Assembly: GCA_030490835.1 (NCBI GenBank)
Contig: CM059971.1
Coordinates: 44,750,012-44,814,011 of the forward strand
Direction of reading: 5' to 3'
Origin: Annona cherimola
Lineage: Eukaryota > Streptophyta > Magnoliopsida > Magnoliales > Annonaceae
Length of the DNA: 64,000 nt
Shown here: piece after piece, positions 30,141 to 41,328 of the stretch
Position numbering within the stretch: position 1 is the stretch's first letter
How the letters are laid out: the number at the start of each line of letters is the position of its first letter
Position numbers and translations under genes: made by a program
Notes under the pieces: generated by a model
What the model saw: the letters and a program-made list of their open reading frames with translations, nothing else
The model's database searches: none
What the model was told of the DNA's origin: nothing

Positions 30141-33100
30141 CTAATTTAGCTCTATCATCCCCATATCATTTCTAATTTTATAAAATGATTCTTTGGCTAA
30201 TGGTTTGGTAAGGATATCAGCAATTTGGTCTTCTGTTTTCACATATTCTAAACATACATCATGATTTTCAACATGTTCACGAATAAAATGGTGTCTCACA
30301 TCAATATGCTTGGTTCTTGAATGCAGTACAGGATTTTTAGTCAAACAAATTGCACTTGTATTATCACATCTAATAGGAATATTAACATAATCAATACCAT
30401 AATCTTTCAATTGTTGTTTCATCCAAAGTAATTGGGCACAACAACTACCGGCGGCTATGTATTCGGCTTCCGCAGTAGATAGAGCCACACTTGTTTGTTT
30501 TCTTGAATACCATGAAACTAACATATGTCTAAGAAACTGACAGGTTCCACTGGTACTTTTTCTATCTACCTTATATCCGGCAAAATCTGCATCCGAATAG
30601 CCGATTAGATCAAAGGTTGACCCCTTTGGATACCATAGTCCAAGATTGGTAGTTTTTATCAAATATTTAAAAATTCTTTTTACAGCAAGGAGATGTGATT
30701 CTTTTGGGCATGCTTGAAATCTAGAGCACATACAAACACTGAATAGAATATCGGGTCTAGAAGCAGTTAAATATAACAAGGATCCTATCACGCTTCTATA
30801 AAGCTTTTGATCGATACTTTTACCATTTTCGTCCGTGTCGATCTTGATTGTAGAGCTCATTGGAGTGTTTGCCCCTTTGCTATTCTGCAATCCAAATTTC
30901 TTGAGCATTTCCTTGACGTACTTGGACTGGTTCAAGAATATCCCTTCACTTTGTTGCTTAATTTGCAGTCCAAGGAAGAAATTTAATTCTCCCATCATGC
31001 TCATTTCGAATTCGCTCTGCATAATCTTAGAAAATTCTTGACAAAGATTTTCATTAGTAGCACCAAAAATTATGTCATCTACATAAATCTGTACAATTAA
31101 AATATCTTTGTTTTTGTATTTGATGAACAAAGTAGTATCTACTTTCCCTCTTACAAACTCATGATCAATCAAAAATTTGTTCAACCTTTCATACCAAGCT
31201 CTTGGAGCTTGCTTTAATCCATATAGCGCTTTGGTCAATTTATAAACATACTTTGATTGCTTCATTTCTTCAAAACCAGGGGGTTGTTCAACATATACTT
31301 CTTCATTCAAATAGCCATTCAAAAATGCACTTTTTACATCCATTTGGAACAATTTGAAATTCATATAAGAAGCGAATGCTAGTAGAATACGTATGGCTTC
31401 TAATCTAGCCACGGGTGCATATGATTCTTCAAAATCGATTCCTTCTTCTTGAGAATACCCTTTGGCTACTAATCTGGCCTTGTTTCTAATTACAAGTCCG
31501 CTTTCATCTAATTTGTTCCTAAATACCCATTTGGTACCAATGATAGTGTGATTATTTAGTCTAGGAACTAAGTGCCATACATTGTTCCTTTCGAATTGGT
31601 TTAGCTCTTCTTGCATTGCAATAACCCAATTTTCATCATTGAGAGCTTGTTCAATGGTATTTGGTTCAATTTTAGATACAAAGGCATATTGACCATAAAC
31701 GTTTTGTTTTGATCTTCTAGTTTTCACTCCTTCATATACATTTCCAATAACTTGCTCAATTGGATGGGCATTTTTGAACTTTAAATCAGTTGGAGGTTTA
31801 TAAGAGTCATTACCTTCACTTACCTCTTCCTCCATGAGATTTTCTGGCTTGAGCTCGAGTTCCTTTGGTTGTTCTTTGCCTTTTGTCTCATCTGCATCAC
31901 TTAGTTCATCCTCCTTTCTCGGAGTTTGGTTAATTTCATCAAATACAACGTGTATGGATTCTTCAACAACTTGGTTTCGTTTATTGAAAACTCTATATGC
32001 TTTGCTATTTGATGAATATACAAGGAATATAGCCTCATCACTTTTAGCATCTAACTTTCCCAAGTTAGTTTTTTCATTGTTCAAAACATAACATGTACAT
32101 CCAAAAGCATGAAAATAAGAAATATTTGGTTTTCTTCCTTTCCATAGTTCATATGGGGTCTTTTTCAAGATTGCTCGAATGGTGACACGGTTCAATACAT
32201 GACAAGCTGTACTTACAGTTTCACCCCAAAATTTCTTGGATAGATTGCTCTCATTTAGCATAGTTCTAGCCATCTCTTGTATAGTTCTATTTTTCCTTTC
32301 TACTACTCCATTTTGTTGTGGAGTTCTTGGTGCAGAAAATGTGTGGTGAATTCCTTTTTCATTGCAAAATTCCATGAATCGTTTGTTTTCGAATTCGCCA
32401 CCATGATCGCTTCTTATGGTCACAATAGTACTTTGTTTTTCATTTTGCACCAAATTTACAAAAGTTGCAAACATAGAGAAGGCTTCATCTTTACTAGCTA
32501 AGAGAATTATCCATGTGAATCTTGAAAAATCATCAACTATGACAAATACGTATTTCTTTCCACCAATGGTTAGAATGTCGGATGGCCCGTATAGATCCAT
32601 GTGTAGCAATTCAAGTGGCTTGGTGGTGGAAATTTCCTTTTTGGTAGAGAAAGGCATCTTGGGTTGTTTTGATAATTGACATGCCTTACAAATCTTGTCC
32701 TTGTCATATTTCAATCTTGGTAATCCTTCTACCAAACTCTTTTTCCATAGGGTTTTTATGTTTCCCATGTTTATATGTCCAAGCCTTTTATGCCAAACCC
32801 ATGGATCATTATCAATGGCCATTAGACATTGACCATTCAATTCATCAAGTGAAACCAAATATATATTTCCATGTCTTTTACCACTAAACATGATATGCTC
32901 TCCATCAAATACATTACATATAGATGATTCAAACACAACCTTGTATCCTTTATCACATAATTGGCTAATGCTCATTAAATTGTGTTTGAGTCCTTCAACA
33001 AACAAAACATCTTCCATGCATGCATTTGAAATACTACGTATATTTCCTTTACCTTTAATTTTACCTTTTTCATTATTACCAAAGGCAACCATTCCATCGT

Positions 33101-33245
33101 TGCAAGGCTTAAGTTTATGAAATAAGCTTCTTTTACCGGTCATATGCCTTGAGCAACCGCTATCCATGAACCATTCATTATTTGCCTTTGCCTTAAAACA
33201 TGTCTGAAAAAATAAGCAAGTAAATCTTATCTCCTTGGTACCCAT
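30141..33245 (-). CDS. S2: pol polyprotein (protease, integrase, RT, RNase H), intact, 1034 aa
   Basis: Protease: [13 protein letters not shown], catalytic Asp at about residue 28. Integrase: zinc site HKRLGH (152-157) ... CKACQ, and DD35E core with Asp217 (HMDLYGPS), Asp280 (IRSDHGGEF) and Glu316 ([10 protein letters not shown]). Reverse transcriptase about 555-770: [29 protein letters not shown], and [11 protein letters not shown] with YVDD at 721-724. RNase H about 880-1020: [30 protein letters not shown]. This is the copia gene order. The frame is shifted relative to gag. The ATG at 33245 overlaps the gag end by 19 bp, but a conserved TTTTTTCAG 37 bp further on suggests another route (see findings). 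It ends GMIELN and TAG. Confidence 0.95.
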   Translation of the reverse strand: MGTKEIRFTCLFFQTCFKAKANNEWFMDSGCSRHMTGKRSLFHKLKPCNDGMVAFGNNEKGKIKGKGNIRSISNACMEDVLFVEGLKHNLMSISQLCDKGYKVVFESSICNVFDGEHIMFSGKRHGNIYLVSLDELNGQCLMAIDNDPWVWHKRLGHINMGNIKTLWKKSLVEGLPRLKYDKDKICKACQLSKQPKMPFSTKKEISTTKPLELLHMDLYGPSDILTIGGKKYVFVIVDDFSRFTWIILLASKDEAFSMFATFVNLVQNEKQSTIVTIRSDHGGEFENKRFMEFCNEKGIHHTFSAPRTPQQNGVVERKNRTIQEMARTMLNESNLSKKFWGETVSTACHVLNRVTIRAILKKTPYELWKGRKPNISYFHAFGCTCYVLNNEKTNLGKLDAKSDEAIFLVYSSNSKAYRVFNKRNQVVEESIHVVFDEINQTPRKEDELSDADETKGKEQPKELELKPENLMEEEVSEGNDSYKPPTDLKFKNAHPIEQVIGNVYEGVKTRRSKQNVYGQYAFVSKIEPNTIEQALNDENWVIAMQEELNQFERNNVWHLVPRLNNHTIIGTKWVFRNKLDESGLVIRNKARLVAKGYSQEEGIDFEESYAPVARLEAIRILLAFASYMNFKLFQMDVKSAFLNGYLNEEVYVEQPPGFEEMKQSKYVYKLTKALYGLKQAPRAWYERLNKFLIDHEFVRGKVDTTLFIKYKNKDILIVQIYVDDIIFGATNENLCQEFSKIMQSEFEMSMMGELNFFLGLQIKQQSEGIFLNQSKYVKEMLKKFGLQNSKGANTPMSSTIKIDTDENGKSIDQKLYRSVIGSLLYLTASRPDILFSVCMCSRFQACPKESHLLAVKRIFKYLIKTTNLGLWYPKGSTFDLIGYSDADFAGYKVDRKSTSGTCQFLRHMLVSWYSRKQTSVALSTAEAEYIAAGSCCAQLLWMKQQLKDYGIDYVNIPIRCDNTSAICLTKNPVLHSRTKHIDVRHHFIREHVENHDVCLEYVKTEDQIADILTKPLAKESFYKIRNDMGMIELN

Positions 33246-35029
33246 TTTATGGGTCCATTTGGGTTAGTAATATATATTAATCTTTGTTGTTCTAACTTGG
33301 AAAGCCCAAATCTTGTGTTCCTTGGAATCCAAACTAATTTTGCACCACGGTCATATAATTTCTTAAAATTACATTTGTAAGTTTTATGACCAAATTTATT
33401 GCAGAAATTACAAGCCATAGGTAATCTTGGAGTAGACCTCCAAGTATGCAATGGTTCAATAGTTGGTCTTCTAATCCACTTAAAATTTTTCTTTTGTGGC
33501 TTGTATATAGATGCAGTTTTAGTTTGATATTTCTCAAGTATTTGCACATTTGATTTGCTACTTTCTCCTTGCTCAAATGTATGATATCCAAGACCTCTTT
33601 TATGTGTTTGGGAGGTCATATTCAGAAACATTTTAACATTTTCTCCTGGATTAGAGAACTTAGCTAATGATTCATTTAATGATTCGTTCTCTTTTTTCAG
33701 CATATCATTTTCTTCTTTTATTTTGTCTAATTTCTCTGCAAGTTTACCATTTGCAATTATTACTGCATCACATTGTTTCTTCTTAATTGTAAACTTGCTT
33801 CCTAATTTCTTCATTTCTTCATACAATGAATCATATGCAGTTTGAAGTTCTTCTAATTCAGTACATTTGAGGCAATCTTGAAAAGAAGAATAACTTGACT
33901 TAGAATGGGAGAGTTTGGAACTTACCTCTTCATTACTTGTGCATTTTGTTGAGGTAGTTTGTTCTTCTTGCCCGATTTGTGCCATGCAGCAGATTCTTGC
34001 ACATTCTTCTACTTCGATTTCATCGGTTGAGGAGTTACTCGTCGTAGATTCCTCGTCATTCACGTACATGCCTCTTCCTTTGTATCTTTGGAATCTCTTA
34101 TTGTCCCCTCGATCTTTTCTTTGTTCTTTTACTTTGCTTTCTTCGGGAGTTGGACATTGAGCTTGCATATGTCCCGAACCGCCGCATCGATAGCATTTGG
34201 TTGAATCTTTCTTCTTTTCTCTGGGAGTTCTATCCTTGAAGCTTCTGAAATTTTTGCCTTTTCTCACAAATTTTCTGAAACGTTTTGTAAGTAGGGCGAT
34301 TTCGTCGTCATTTTGAGAAGAAGAGGAGTCATCTGTGTCTTGTGCGGCTTTCAAAGCAATTGCTCCTTTGCCCCTGTGTTGATCTTCATTTCTTCTCTTG
34401 ATTAGCTCATGTGACATGAGTGAGCTAATTAAGTCTTCAAGCTTTAGAGTGTTAAGGTCCTTGGCTTCTTCTATTGCAGTGATCTTTGGAGTCCATGATT
34501 CGGGTAGAGCTCTTAAGATCTTCATGACCTGCTCAGATTCAAATATAGCCTTTCCGAGACCTTTTAGAGCATTAGTAATTTTAGAGAATCTAGCAAACAT
34601 TTCAGAGATGTTTTCTCTTTCTAGCATTCTAAAGTTTTCCAGTTCTCCAATCAAAATATTTCTTCTCGTCCCTTGGACTTGAGAAGTTCCTTCATAGATA
34701 GAGGTTAGCGTATCCCATATTTCTTTGGCGGTTAAGCAAGAGGATACCCTATCATATTCAGAAGCAGTAAGAGCACAAAATAAAGAGTTCATAGCTTTGG
34801 CGTTGCTCTTAACAATTCTTACTTCCTCATCGGTCCATTTGGAAGCTCTTTCATCGATAGGCAAGGTTACTCCATCTTGGATAGCAATCCAAGAATCCAT
34901 GTCGGTAGCCATGATGAGTTGCTTCATACGAAGCTTCCAATATCCAAAATTATTCCCATCAAACAACGGTGGCCTTGTAAAGGATTGGCCTTCAGCAAAT
35001 GCGGGAACGGAAGTAGATTGGGATGCCAT
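33227..35029 (-). CDS. S2: gag, intact, 600 aa
   Basis: [17 protein letters not shown] start, just inside the primer site. The copia gag fold spans about 20-230 ([54 protein letters not shown]). Basic region 250-275. Zinc knuckle [14 protein letters not shown] at about 279-292. Acidic Ser-rich stretch. Coiled coil at about 395-465. A second knuckle [14 protein letters not shown] lies near residue 540. Two CCHC knuckles held apart by a coiled coil are conserved in S1 and S3. It packages RNA in the particle. Stop TAA at 33227. Confidence 0.94.
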   Translation of the reverse strand: MASQSTSVPAFAEGQSFTRPPLFDGNNFGYWKLRMKQLIMATDMDSWIAIQDGVTLPIDERASKWTDEEVRIVKSNAKAMNSLFCALTASEYDRVSSCLTAKEIWDTLTSIYEGTSQVQGTRRNILIGELENFRMLERENISEMFARFSKITNALKGLGKAIFESEQVMKILRALPESWTPKITAIEEAKDLNTLKLEDLISSLMSHELIKRRNEDQHRGKGAIALKAAQDTDDSSSSQNDDEIALLTKRFRKFVRKGKNFRSFKDRTPREKKKDSTKCYRCGGSGHMQAQCPTPEESKVKEQRKDRGDNKRFQRYKGRGMYVNDEESTTSNSSTDEIEVEECARICCMAQIGQEEQTTSTKCTSNEEVSSKLSHSKSSYSSFQDCLKCTELEELQTAYDSLYEEMKKLGSKFTIKKKQCDAVIIANGKLAEKLDKIKEENDMLKKENESLNESLAKFSNPGENVKMFLNMTSQTHKRGLGYHTFEQGESSKSNVQILEKYQTKTASIYKPQKKNFKWIRRPTIEPLHTWRSTPRLPMACNFCNKFGHKTYKCNFKKLYDRGAKLVWIPRNTRFGLSKLEQQRLIYITNPNGPIKWVPRR

Positions 35030-35063
35030 ATTAATAAGATCTCTTTGGTAAACTCAAAGAACC

Positions 35064-35075
35064 GCTTTGATACCA
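35064..35075 (-). other. Primer binding site of S2
   Basis: TGGTATCAAAGC on the minus strand, 2 bp from the LTR. One base (A for G) differs from the usual TGGTATCAGAGC. Confidence 0.85.
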
Positions 35076-35077
35076 CT

Positions 35078-36822
35078 TGTTGGTCCCGAGTTAATGGCAA
35101 AACCCAAGAGGGGAGGGGTGAATTGGGTATTTAAAAATTTATAACTTAAACAGAAACTTAACCCCGGATTAATCCAGTCCCCTTAATGAAGAATCGAAAT
35201 GGAAAGCAATATAATGTAGAGAGCAGATAAATAAATCAAACACACAAGATTTTTATAGTGGTTCGGGCAACCTCCCTACTCCACTCTTCCAAGCTCACAC
35301 TCCTTGTGACTTGGGTTCCACTATTGTATTCTCTCAATACAATTAGAGCCACTGCTCTCTTCTAGATTCTAGCTCTAGGGGGCATATAACACACTGCTCA
35401 AATAGGTGATGAGTCTCACTCCAATCACACACTACTTAGCATACACTTGATCCTAGTTCCTCAAACTAGATCAAGTTCAATCACAAATAAATGAAACAAC
35501 AAAGAAATCTACACTTTACAGATGTGTAGCAACAATTAGGCGCAGAGAAGAACTTGAAGAGTTGGCTTTGAAGATTCTGAAATGAAGCTCTTGCAGTTTG
35601 AAGTAGAGTTCTTCTTCTTTGAGTGGCTTGATCTCTTTTGAGCTCTTGAATGTAGTAGTTAAGCACACTTAATGATTCTCAGCTACTTTCCTCGTCCACC
35701 ATGAATGCTATTTATAATTTTGGAGGGAATCCGAACATTAGAGGGTAGGTGGCGCGCATTTAATGCGCCAACGTTCGAATAAATTCCGACCGTTGCGACC
35801 CAAGTCGCATGTGGAGTCGACTTCGGATGCGACTTCGCCCAAGCGCAGATGGAGTCGACTTCGGGTGAGACTTCGCTTCACCGTCGCAACTTCAAGTTTC
35901 AGTCAGGGTCGACTTGGTTATCAACTTGACCCAAGTCGCAGGTGAAGTCAACTTCGAGTGCGACTTCACCTTGTCAGGTTCCAAGTCTAAGTCTTGAGTC
36001 GACTTTGGCTTCCGACTTCAACTCAAGTCGATCATGGAGTCGACTTGGGTTGCGACTTGACTTGGTCTTTGCAAAATACGCTTTGTTCTTCATTTGATCT
36101 TCCTCTATTTTGCTTGGCTTGTTTCCTTGATGATTCTGAGTTTTGAATCATGCGCCATGCTTTGCATTTGACTCAGTTGGTCTTTAAGACTTGATAGACT
36201 TGATTTCATCTTGAACATGCATTCCAGCTTATCTTCTGAAAAATCGCCTCTGCCCGATCGAAGTCGATGTCGGAGTCGACTTCGACTGCGACTTCACCTC
36301 AAGTCGCACGTGGAGTCGACTTGGGGTGCGACTTCGGCACTTCGTGTTCTGAGCTTCGACTCTGGACAGTTTTTGTCATCTGAAGTCGATGTCGAGGTCG
36401 ACTTCGTTTGCGACTTGGCTACCCAAGTCGCAGGTGGAGTCGACTTGGCCTGCGACTTCACTTGCTCTTCTCCCGTTTTCAACTCTGGACAGTTTTTCAT
36501 GTTTGAAGTCGATAGCGAGGTCGACTTCGTTTGCGACTTGGCTTCTCAAGTCGCATGTGGAGTCAATTTGGGATGCGACTTCACCTGTAAGTTGGTTTTG
36601 CCTTTGAGGTTCTTTCTCAAGTTGATAGTTAAGTCGACTTTGGGATCGACTTCACTCTAAGTCGAAGTCCAAGTCGACTTGGGGATCGACTTGGCTACTT
36701 AAGTTCCTTAAAACAAGTGGAAAACTCATTAGTCCTTTAAATATACTCAAGTTAGTTGTTGTTAATCATCAAAACTTAATCTTTGGTCAATTTTACTTTG
36801 TTTTGAAGTATTGTTTCCAACA
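35078..36822 (-). mobile_element. S2 5' LTR
   Basis: 1745 bp, TATA box TATAAATA at 35709-35716 (minus), with the GTCGAC array upstream (35800-36690). One single-base deletion and about 19 substitutions from the 3' LTR by eye. Confidence 0.94.
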
Positions 36823-38006
36823 CTATGTTCCCATGCCATTAAATAAAGTGAAATTGATAAGTTCATAACTTGTATAATGACTACACGAGGTTTAATGGTA
36901 TATTCCTATCCGTTAAACAACTCTCCTTATACAAAGGTCGAAACCTGTGCCTTGCACATGGATCTGGCAAAGATCTCCTTCTCCAAGGGTAAATCAAGCA
37001 ATTAAATCATCTTACAAGGTAGCTAATCTTGTAAAAGCATTATACTCACACATGCAAAGGTAAATCATACACAATCATGTATATAAGCTTAAATATTCAT
37101 TCCTAAATATTCTAAGAACTAAGAAACAATACGGTTTAGAATTCAATTCATCCTAACTATCCATCTAATGGAGGTTTAGCTCAAAGACTTGATCTTAACA
37201 TCCAATACATCCAAATAAAAAGTATCCATAAGGCAGAGAATGAAAATTGGAAAGAATAAGAAAAAATGTTTTCCGGCGGTTTCCACCAACGGGACTTGAT
37301 TCCTTTCTTCAATCCGAGCTTTGATCTCGATTTTCACTTTCTCTTGCACTGTAGTTCGTACTCAGGCTCTCTCTCCTCTTTTTCTCGCGCACGAACCCCT
37401 AGGGTCTATATATAAAGTCCCCTTTTGGGCAACTTACGCACTGGAATATTCACATACGGATGCGTATTGGCGCCTAGGCGCCAACTCTCTGTGTGCTGAG
37501 CAGTTTAGACACATTCTGGAACCCTAGGGATTTTTGCACTGGCGCCTAGGCGCCAACTCCCTAGAAGTGGTTTCTAACTTGTGGTTTCAGCAATGTTTTC
37601 ACTTGAGTTGCATGTTGATGAAGTCGCGCCTGGGCGCCCCCGGGTGGCGCCTAGGGGCCAACTCTCTGGGCTGCTCCTTCATGTCAGCTGTGTGCTGCAA
37701 ATGGTCAAGGCGTGTAGGGTGGCGCCTAGGCTCCAACTCCCTGCCTCTGGATGCCTTAGCTTGCCTTCAACTCATCCGCTCTGCTGCCATACGTCCTATC
37801 CTTCCTACAAAAAATTGAAAAACTAAATAAATAAACTAAAAATGCCTAATTAATGCTAAAATTGCCTAAAAACTAATTAATGCTCCTAAAATGCAAAGCG
37901 GGTGAAAATTAAGCTATAAGAGTGCAAACTAAGCCTAATCTCTTGAACTAACACACAAATTAAGTCCGAAATGAGCCATGATAACTCGTAAAAATACGAG
38001 TTATCA
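36823..38006 (-). mobile_element. A1 5' LTR, upstream part (after S2)
   Basis: 1184 bp, the U3-side part of the LTR. It holds perfect GGCGCCTAGGCGCC palindromes at 37469-37482 and 37541-37554, further units near 37626, 37645 and 37722, a TATATATA box near 37408, and the terminal hairpin at 37979-38006. Confidence 0.92.
37979..38006 (-). repeat. Perfect inverted repeat at the terminus of the A1 5' LTR
   Basis: Arms TGATAACTCG and CGAGTTATCA with an 8-nt AT loop. Partner of 10849-10876 with one compensatory pair change (T:A to C:G). Confidence 0.9.
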
Positions 38007-38011
38007 TACAG

Positions 38012-38412
38012 CCTATCTGGTCTCTATAAACACAAGAAAAAGAGATCGGGTACCTATGGATCTAATTTCAGTTGTAAAGAAATTTTCAGATATTTTTCCA
38101 AAGGAGCTATGTAGTTTATCACCGAAAAGGGAGATGGATATGGAGATAGAAATTATTCTAGGAACAGCCCCAATATCTAAGGCCCCATATAAGATGGCAC
38201 CAGCCAAATTGGATGAGTTGAAAGTGCAAATTCAAGACTTATTAGATAAAGGGTATATTAGACCCAGTGCATCACCATGGGGAGCTCAAGTGCTATTTGT
38301 AAGGAAAAAGGAAGAGAGTTTGAGACTTTGTATTGATTACAGAGAATTGAATAAAGTAACGGTTAAGAAAAAATACCCACTACCAAGAATAGATGATCTT
38401 TTTGATCAGTTA
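38012..38412 (+). pseudogene. T1: start of reverse transcriptase
   Basis: Resumes T1 pol after A1. Includes [57 protein letters not shown] and [20 protein letters not shown], the fingers and palm start of a Ty3/gypsy RT. It breaks off at [10 protein letters not shown], where a minus-strand LTR begins. The next RT residues are missing until 51770. The stretch itself is open. Confidence 0.9.
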
Positions 38413-40181
38413 TGTGGCACCCTGAACCGAGTCATCACATTTGTCCTTACTCCAAAATCTTATCGATTGGTAAATGTGACTCGGGATTGTTGCCTTGATG
38501 ACCCAGCAGGTTCTTAATTGGATCTCGTCCAAATTTTTTTTCTTTTCTCTCATCACATAACATATACTCATCATCATTCATAATGGATTCATCCATATCA
38601 TCATAAATCATCAACTTCTCATATTATTCATAACTTCATAATTTCATACAACCAATGTCCTTTTTCATCATATCCCATTTAGGAATCTATTCATACAAAA
38701 ATCTACTAACCTTTGTACATTCATCTTTTCCTTTAGCAACACATGCCTTTTATCTCTTGGCTTTCCCTACAACCGTCAGAGGTTGGGAAAACAAAACATG
38801 AGTCGAAACTTAATAAGCAAGAATTTTTATTTTAAATGCATTCCTCTCCATTCGGTAGAAGACACTTACCAAGTATTCAACTACCAGAGGAATAGAAACC
38901 TTATCGTAAACCATTGTTGAAAACCTTTCATAAACTATTCATGTAAACCATTCGTAAATGCGTTTCTCTCCATTCGATAGGAGACACTTAGCAAGTGATC
39001 AACTATCAATGGAATAGAAACTTTTTCATAAAAATCATTTCATAATCATTGGATGTGCAAATGCTTCCTTCCACTCTTGACATAAACCTTCATGTGCGGG
39101 TACGCTAGCCCAGGGAACATCTCACATAGCATAGTCCAATACGCCGGCTGTCTCCGACTTGGCCTCATCAAGGGGAACCTCTCTTCCTCTTGACGCCTAC
39201 ATGGTTCCTACATGCATGACTTTTGATTTTCTCGGCATTATATACCTCTTACACCAGGTGACTTGTCATTCTCATGTAGAGAATTATTTGCACCATCCCT
39301 TAAAAACATCATTTTCAAATGCATGCTTTCATTTTCAATCCATGTATGAAAATGCAATGCATTCATTCACACATAACATTCCTTTGCCTCCACCTCTGGG
39401 GAGGACACCGTCGGCACACAACCCATACGACTCGGCAATAGTGAAGGGGGACCTTCTGATTCGCTTTCTACCTCCACCAAAGCCTCTTCATTATACATCA
39501 TACATGTGCACATGTACATGAACATCACATGATATCAATATGCCGACATGACTTTTCACAAAAACTCATAAACATTCATCATTTCAAAACATTATAGGAA
39601 TGACCACGCTTAAACACATTTCATAAATACTTGAGAATAAAATCACATTTTCAAAGTTGTACTTGCTTACAATGAAGTAATAAAATCATATTTTAAAAGT
39701 TGTGCTTGCTTACAATGAAGCAATAAAATCATATTTTTAAAATAAGTTTGCTTGCTTACAATGAAGCAATAAAATCATATTTTTAAAATAAGTTTGCTTG
39801 CTTACAATGAAGCAATAAAATCACATTTTCAAAGTTGTGCTTGCTTACCTCCTCAGTCCGTGTCCTCCACCTTTTCCTTTCCATTTCCTATACAAGGAAA
39901 AATGATATTTTATTTATATCATTTCATGTCTTAGATTGCTTTCCATGCTTGTTTTATAATCATTCATTACCTCATTTTTATAGAGATTAATCTTATAAAT
40001 ATACTTGGTCATTACCTCCTTATATGGAATTTTATCCATAAATCCTTTAAAAATTCCATCAATATATTTAAACATAAATCTCAAATTTTCTCCAAAATCA
40101 CGCTGTTTACTGTTCATAGTATTGTAGCAAATCACTGTAGCACATTACTGTTCATGATCACTGTTCACGTTTACTGTTCAC
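38413..40181 (-). mobile_element. T2: diverged Tekay-type LTR, truncated
   Basis: Starts TGTGGCACC, the complement of the T0/T1 LTR end. It keeps the reversed order of T1 LTR landmarks: the NACTCGGGATTGTTG stretch, the block with GGGGAGGACACCGTCGGC (the GC-rich block of T1), the CCTATACAAGGAAAAATGAT stretch, and CTGTTCA repeats. Sequence is well diverged, so it is a related subfamily. About 1.77 kb remain. The far end is replaced by A2, which landed among the CTGTTCA repeats. No coding sequence. Confidence 0.75.
39643..39848. repeat. Tandem repeat, unit about 43-46 bp, about 4.5 copies
   Basis: Unit of the form TCATATTTT(T)AAAA, then GTTGTGCTTGCTTACAATG, then AAGCAATAAAA. The two middle copies (about 39732-39823) are identical; outer ones differ slightly. 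It lies inside the T2 LTR and is not seen in T0 or T1. Confidence 0.88.
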
Positions 40182-41247
40182 TGTTCGCAATCTCACCACA
40201 AGTGCACGGGTCGTAGATTGTAGTATATAAATTATCGATCCACAGGGAATTCGGGACTATACATTTTTCTTTTAAACGCTTTCGTGTCAGATATGGAGAG
40301 AATATAGCAAATAAAATAGAAAAGTGGGGAGAAAATGCAGTAAATAAAAGGGAAAGAAAATAAATAAAATGGGAAGAAGTCCAAATTAAAAACGAGGAGA
40401 GAAAGCGAAAGTACAAATACTATGGTCTAAGGTTTCGCATGCGCATTTTGCAACTGGTAGTGGTATAATTATTTAATTTGGATATTGTTTATTAAAGGAG
40501 AACAAACCCTAATTTATCCTTGCACCTTCTCTCGAAACCTACAATATGTACCTTAATTTTCTTAATCACCTATTCTTATGGGATTAAGTTACTTAGAATC
40601 CATTAAGTTCCGTGGTTTGTTCATGTAATTCCTCAAGGTTATCATACCTATTTTCATGGTCTTAGATTTCCAGATTTAATATCTTAATTTTCGTATATTA
40701 GATTTCCACCTTTCGGTTCCATCACCTAATATATTGAATCATGCAAAAGTACAGGCCCGTGTACAAAGAAAACATATAAATCACAAGATATTAAATTAAC
40801 AAAAATATCCATCATAAATAAATTAAAAATCCACACCACATTGCATTGTACGCATGCTACATCCTAAACTATAGATTTAGGATTTAGCCAAGCATGTTTA
40901 AGTTCAAAATAAAATTAAAATTACAATCCATCTTAAACAAGATAACAAAAATAAAAAAGGGAAAATATAGAAAAGCTTATTGGTTTGAAGCCCCGATGGT
41001 GTGTCGGCTGCTCCACGCAACCTTCCGATCTGCCTTTTTCGCCTTGCTTTTGCTCCCTTTCTTTCTCAAAATTTTGCTATAATCTTCTTCTAAAACTCCT
41101 ACTAAAATATTTTGCAGTGGTATTTTTGCAGAAATTTTCTGTAGCTTGTTCTTTGGAAATTTTCGTCTGCCAAATGCTATTTTCCCAAAAATCTGCTGCG
41201 GAATGCTGTGTCTGCTACCGAATGCCCTCCATGCCACCCGATGCCCT

Positions 41248-41255
41248 CTTTTATA
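41248..41255 (-). promoter_or_regulatory. TATA box in A2 3' LTR
   Basis: TATAAAAG on the minus strand. In the 5' LTR the matching place (near 51061) reads TTTTATTTC on the plus strand, so the box is lost there at a deletion junction. Confidence 0.6.
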
Positions 41256-41328
41256 GCTGAATAAGTGGGCCCCATCACTTCAATGCTCTTCACGTTATTT
41301 GTGATGGGAATTTTGCTGCTGCCCAATT

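Larger units (their letters stand above)
25964..36822 (-). mobile_element. S2: SIRE-type Ty1/copia element with intact gag, pol and envelope-like ORFs
   Basis: Complete minus-strand element, 10,859 bp, with TSD CTATG at 25959-25963 and 36823-36827. Order: 5' LTR (36822-35078), primer site, gag, pol, GTCGAC array, envelope-like ORF, polypurine tract, 3' LTR (27709-25964). LTRs are 1746 and 1745 bp and by eye differ at about 20 sites (roughly 1%). All three long frames are open and the catalytic motifs are present, so this is the best candidate for a recently active copy in the window. Confidence 0.95.
9310..38006 (-). mobile_element. A1: Athila-type Ty3/gypsy element without RT and integrase, hosting S1 and S2
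   Basis: Minus-strand element with TSD TACAG. In transcription order: 5' LTR (38006 down to 25557, split by S2), tRNA-Asp primer site, gag (25379-24152 and 15588-15109, split by S1), protease, a short linker, then no RT, RNase H or integrase. Next come a noncoding block with a promoter-like array, an envelope-like ORF, a long 3' noncoding region and the 3' LTR. The primer site, gag and protease motifs place it with Athila. Removing S1 and S2 leaves about 9.3 kb. Confidence 0.9.

Noticed and set aside
38413..38517. End of the 179-aa ORF after the T1 RT start, as a variant RT sequence
   Set aside because: From 38413 the bases match the reverse complement of a Tekay LTR end (TGTGGCACC ... ACTCGGGATTGTTG), so the last 35 residues are read-through into T2.
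39159..39521. 120-aa plus-strand ORF
   Set aside because: Lies antisense in the T2 LTR with no family motif; chance frame.
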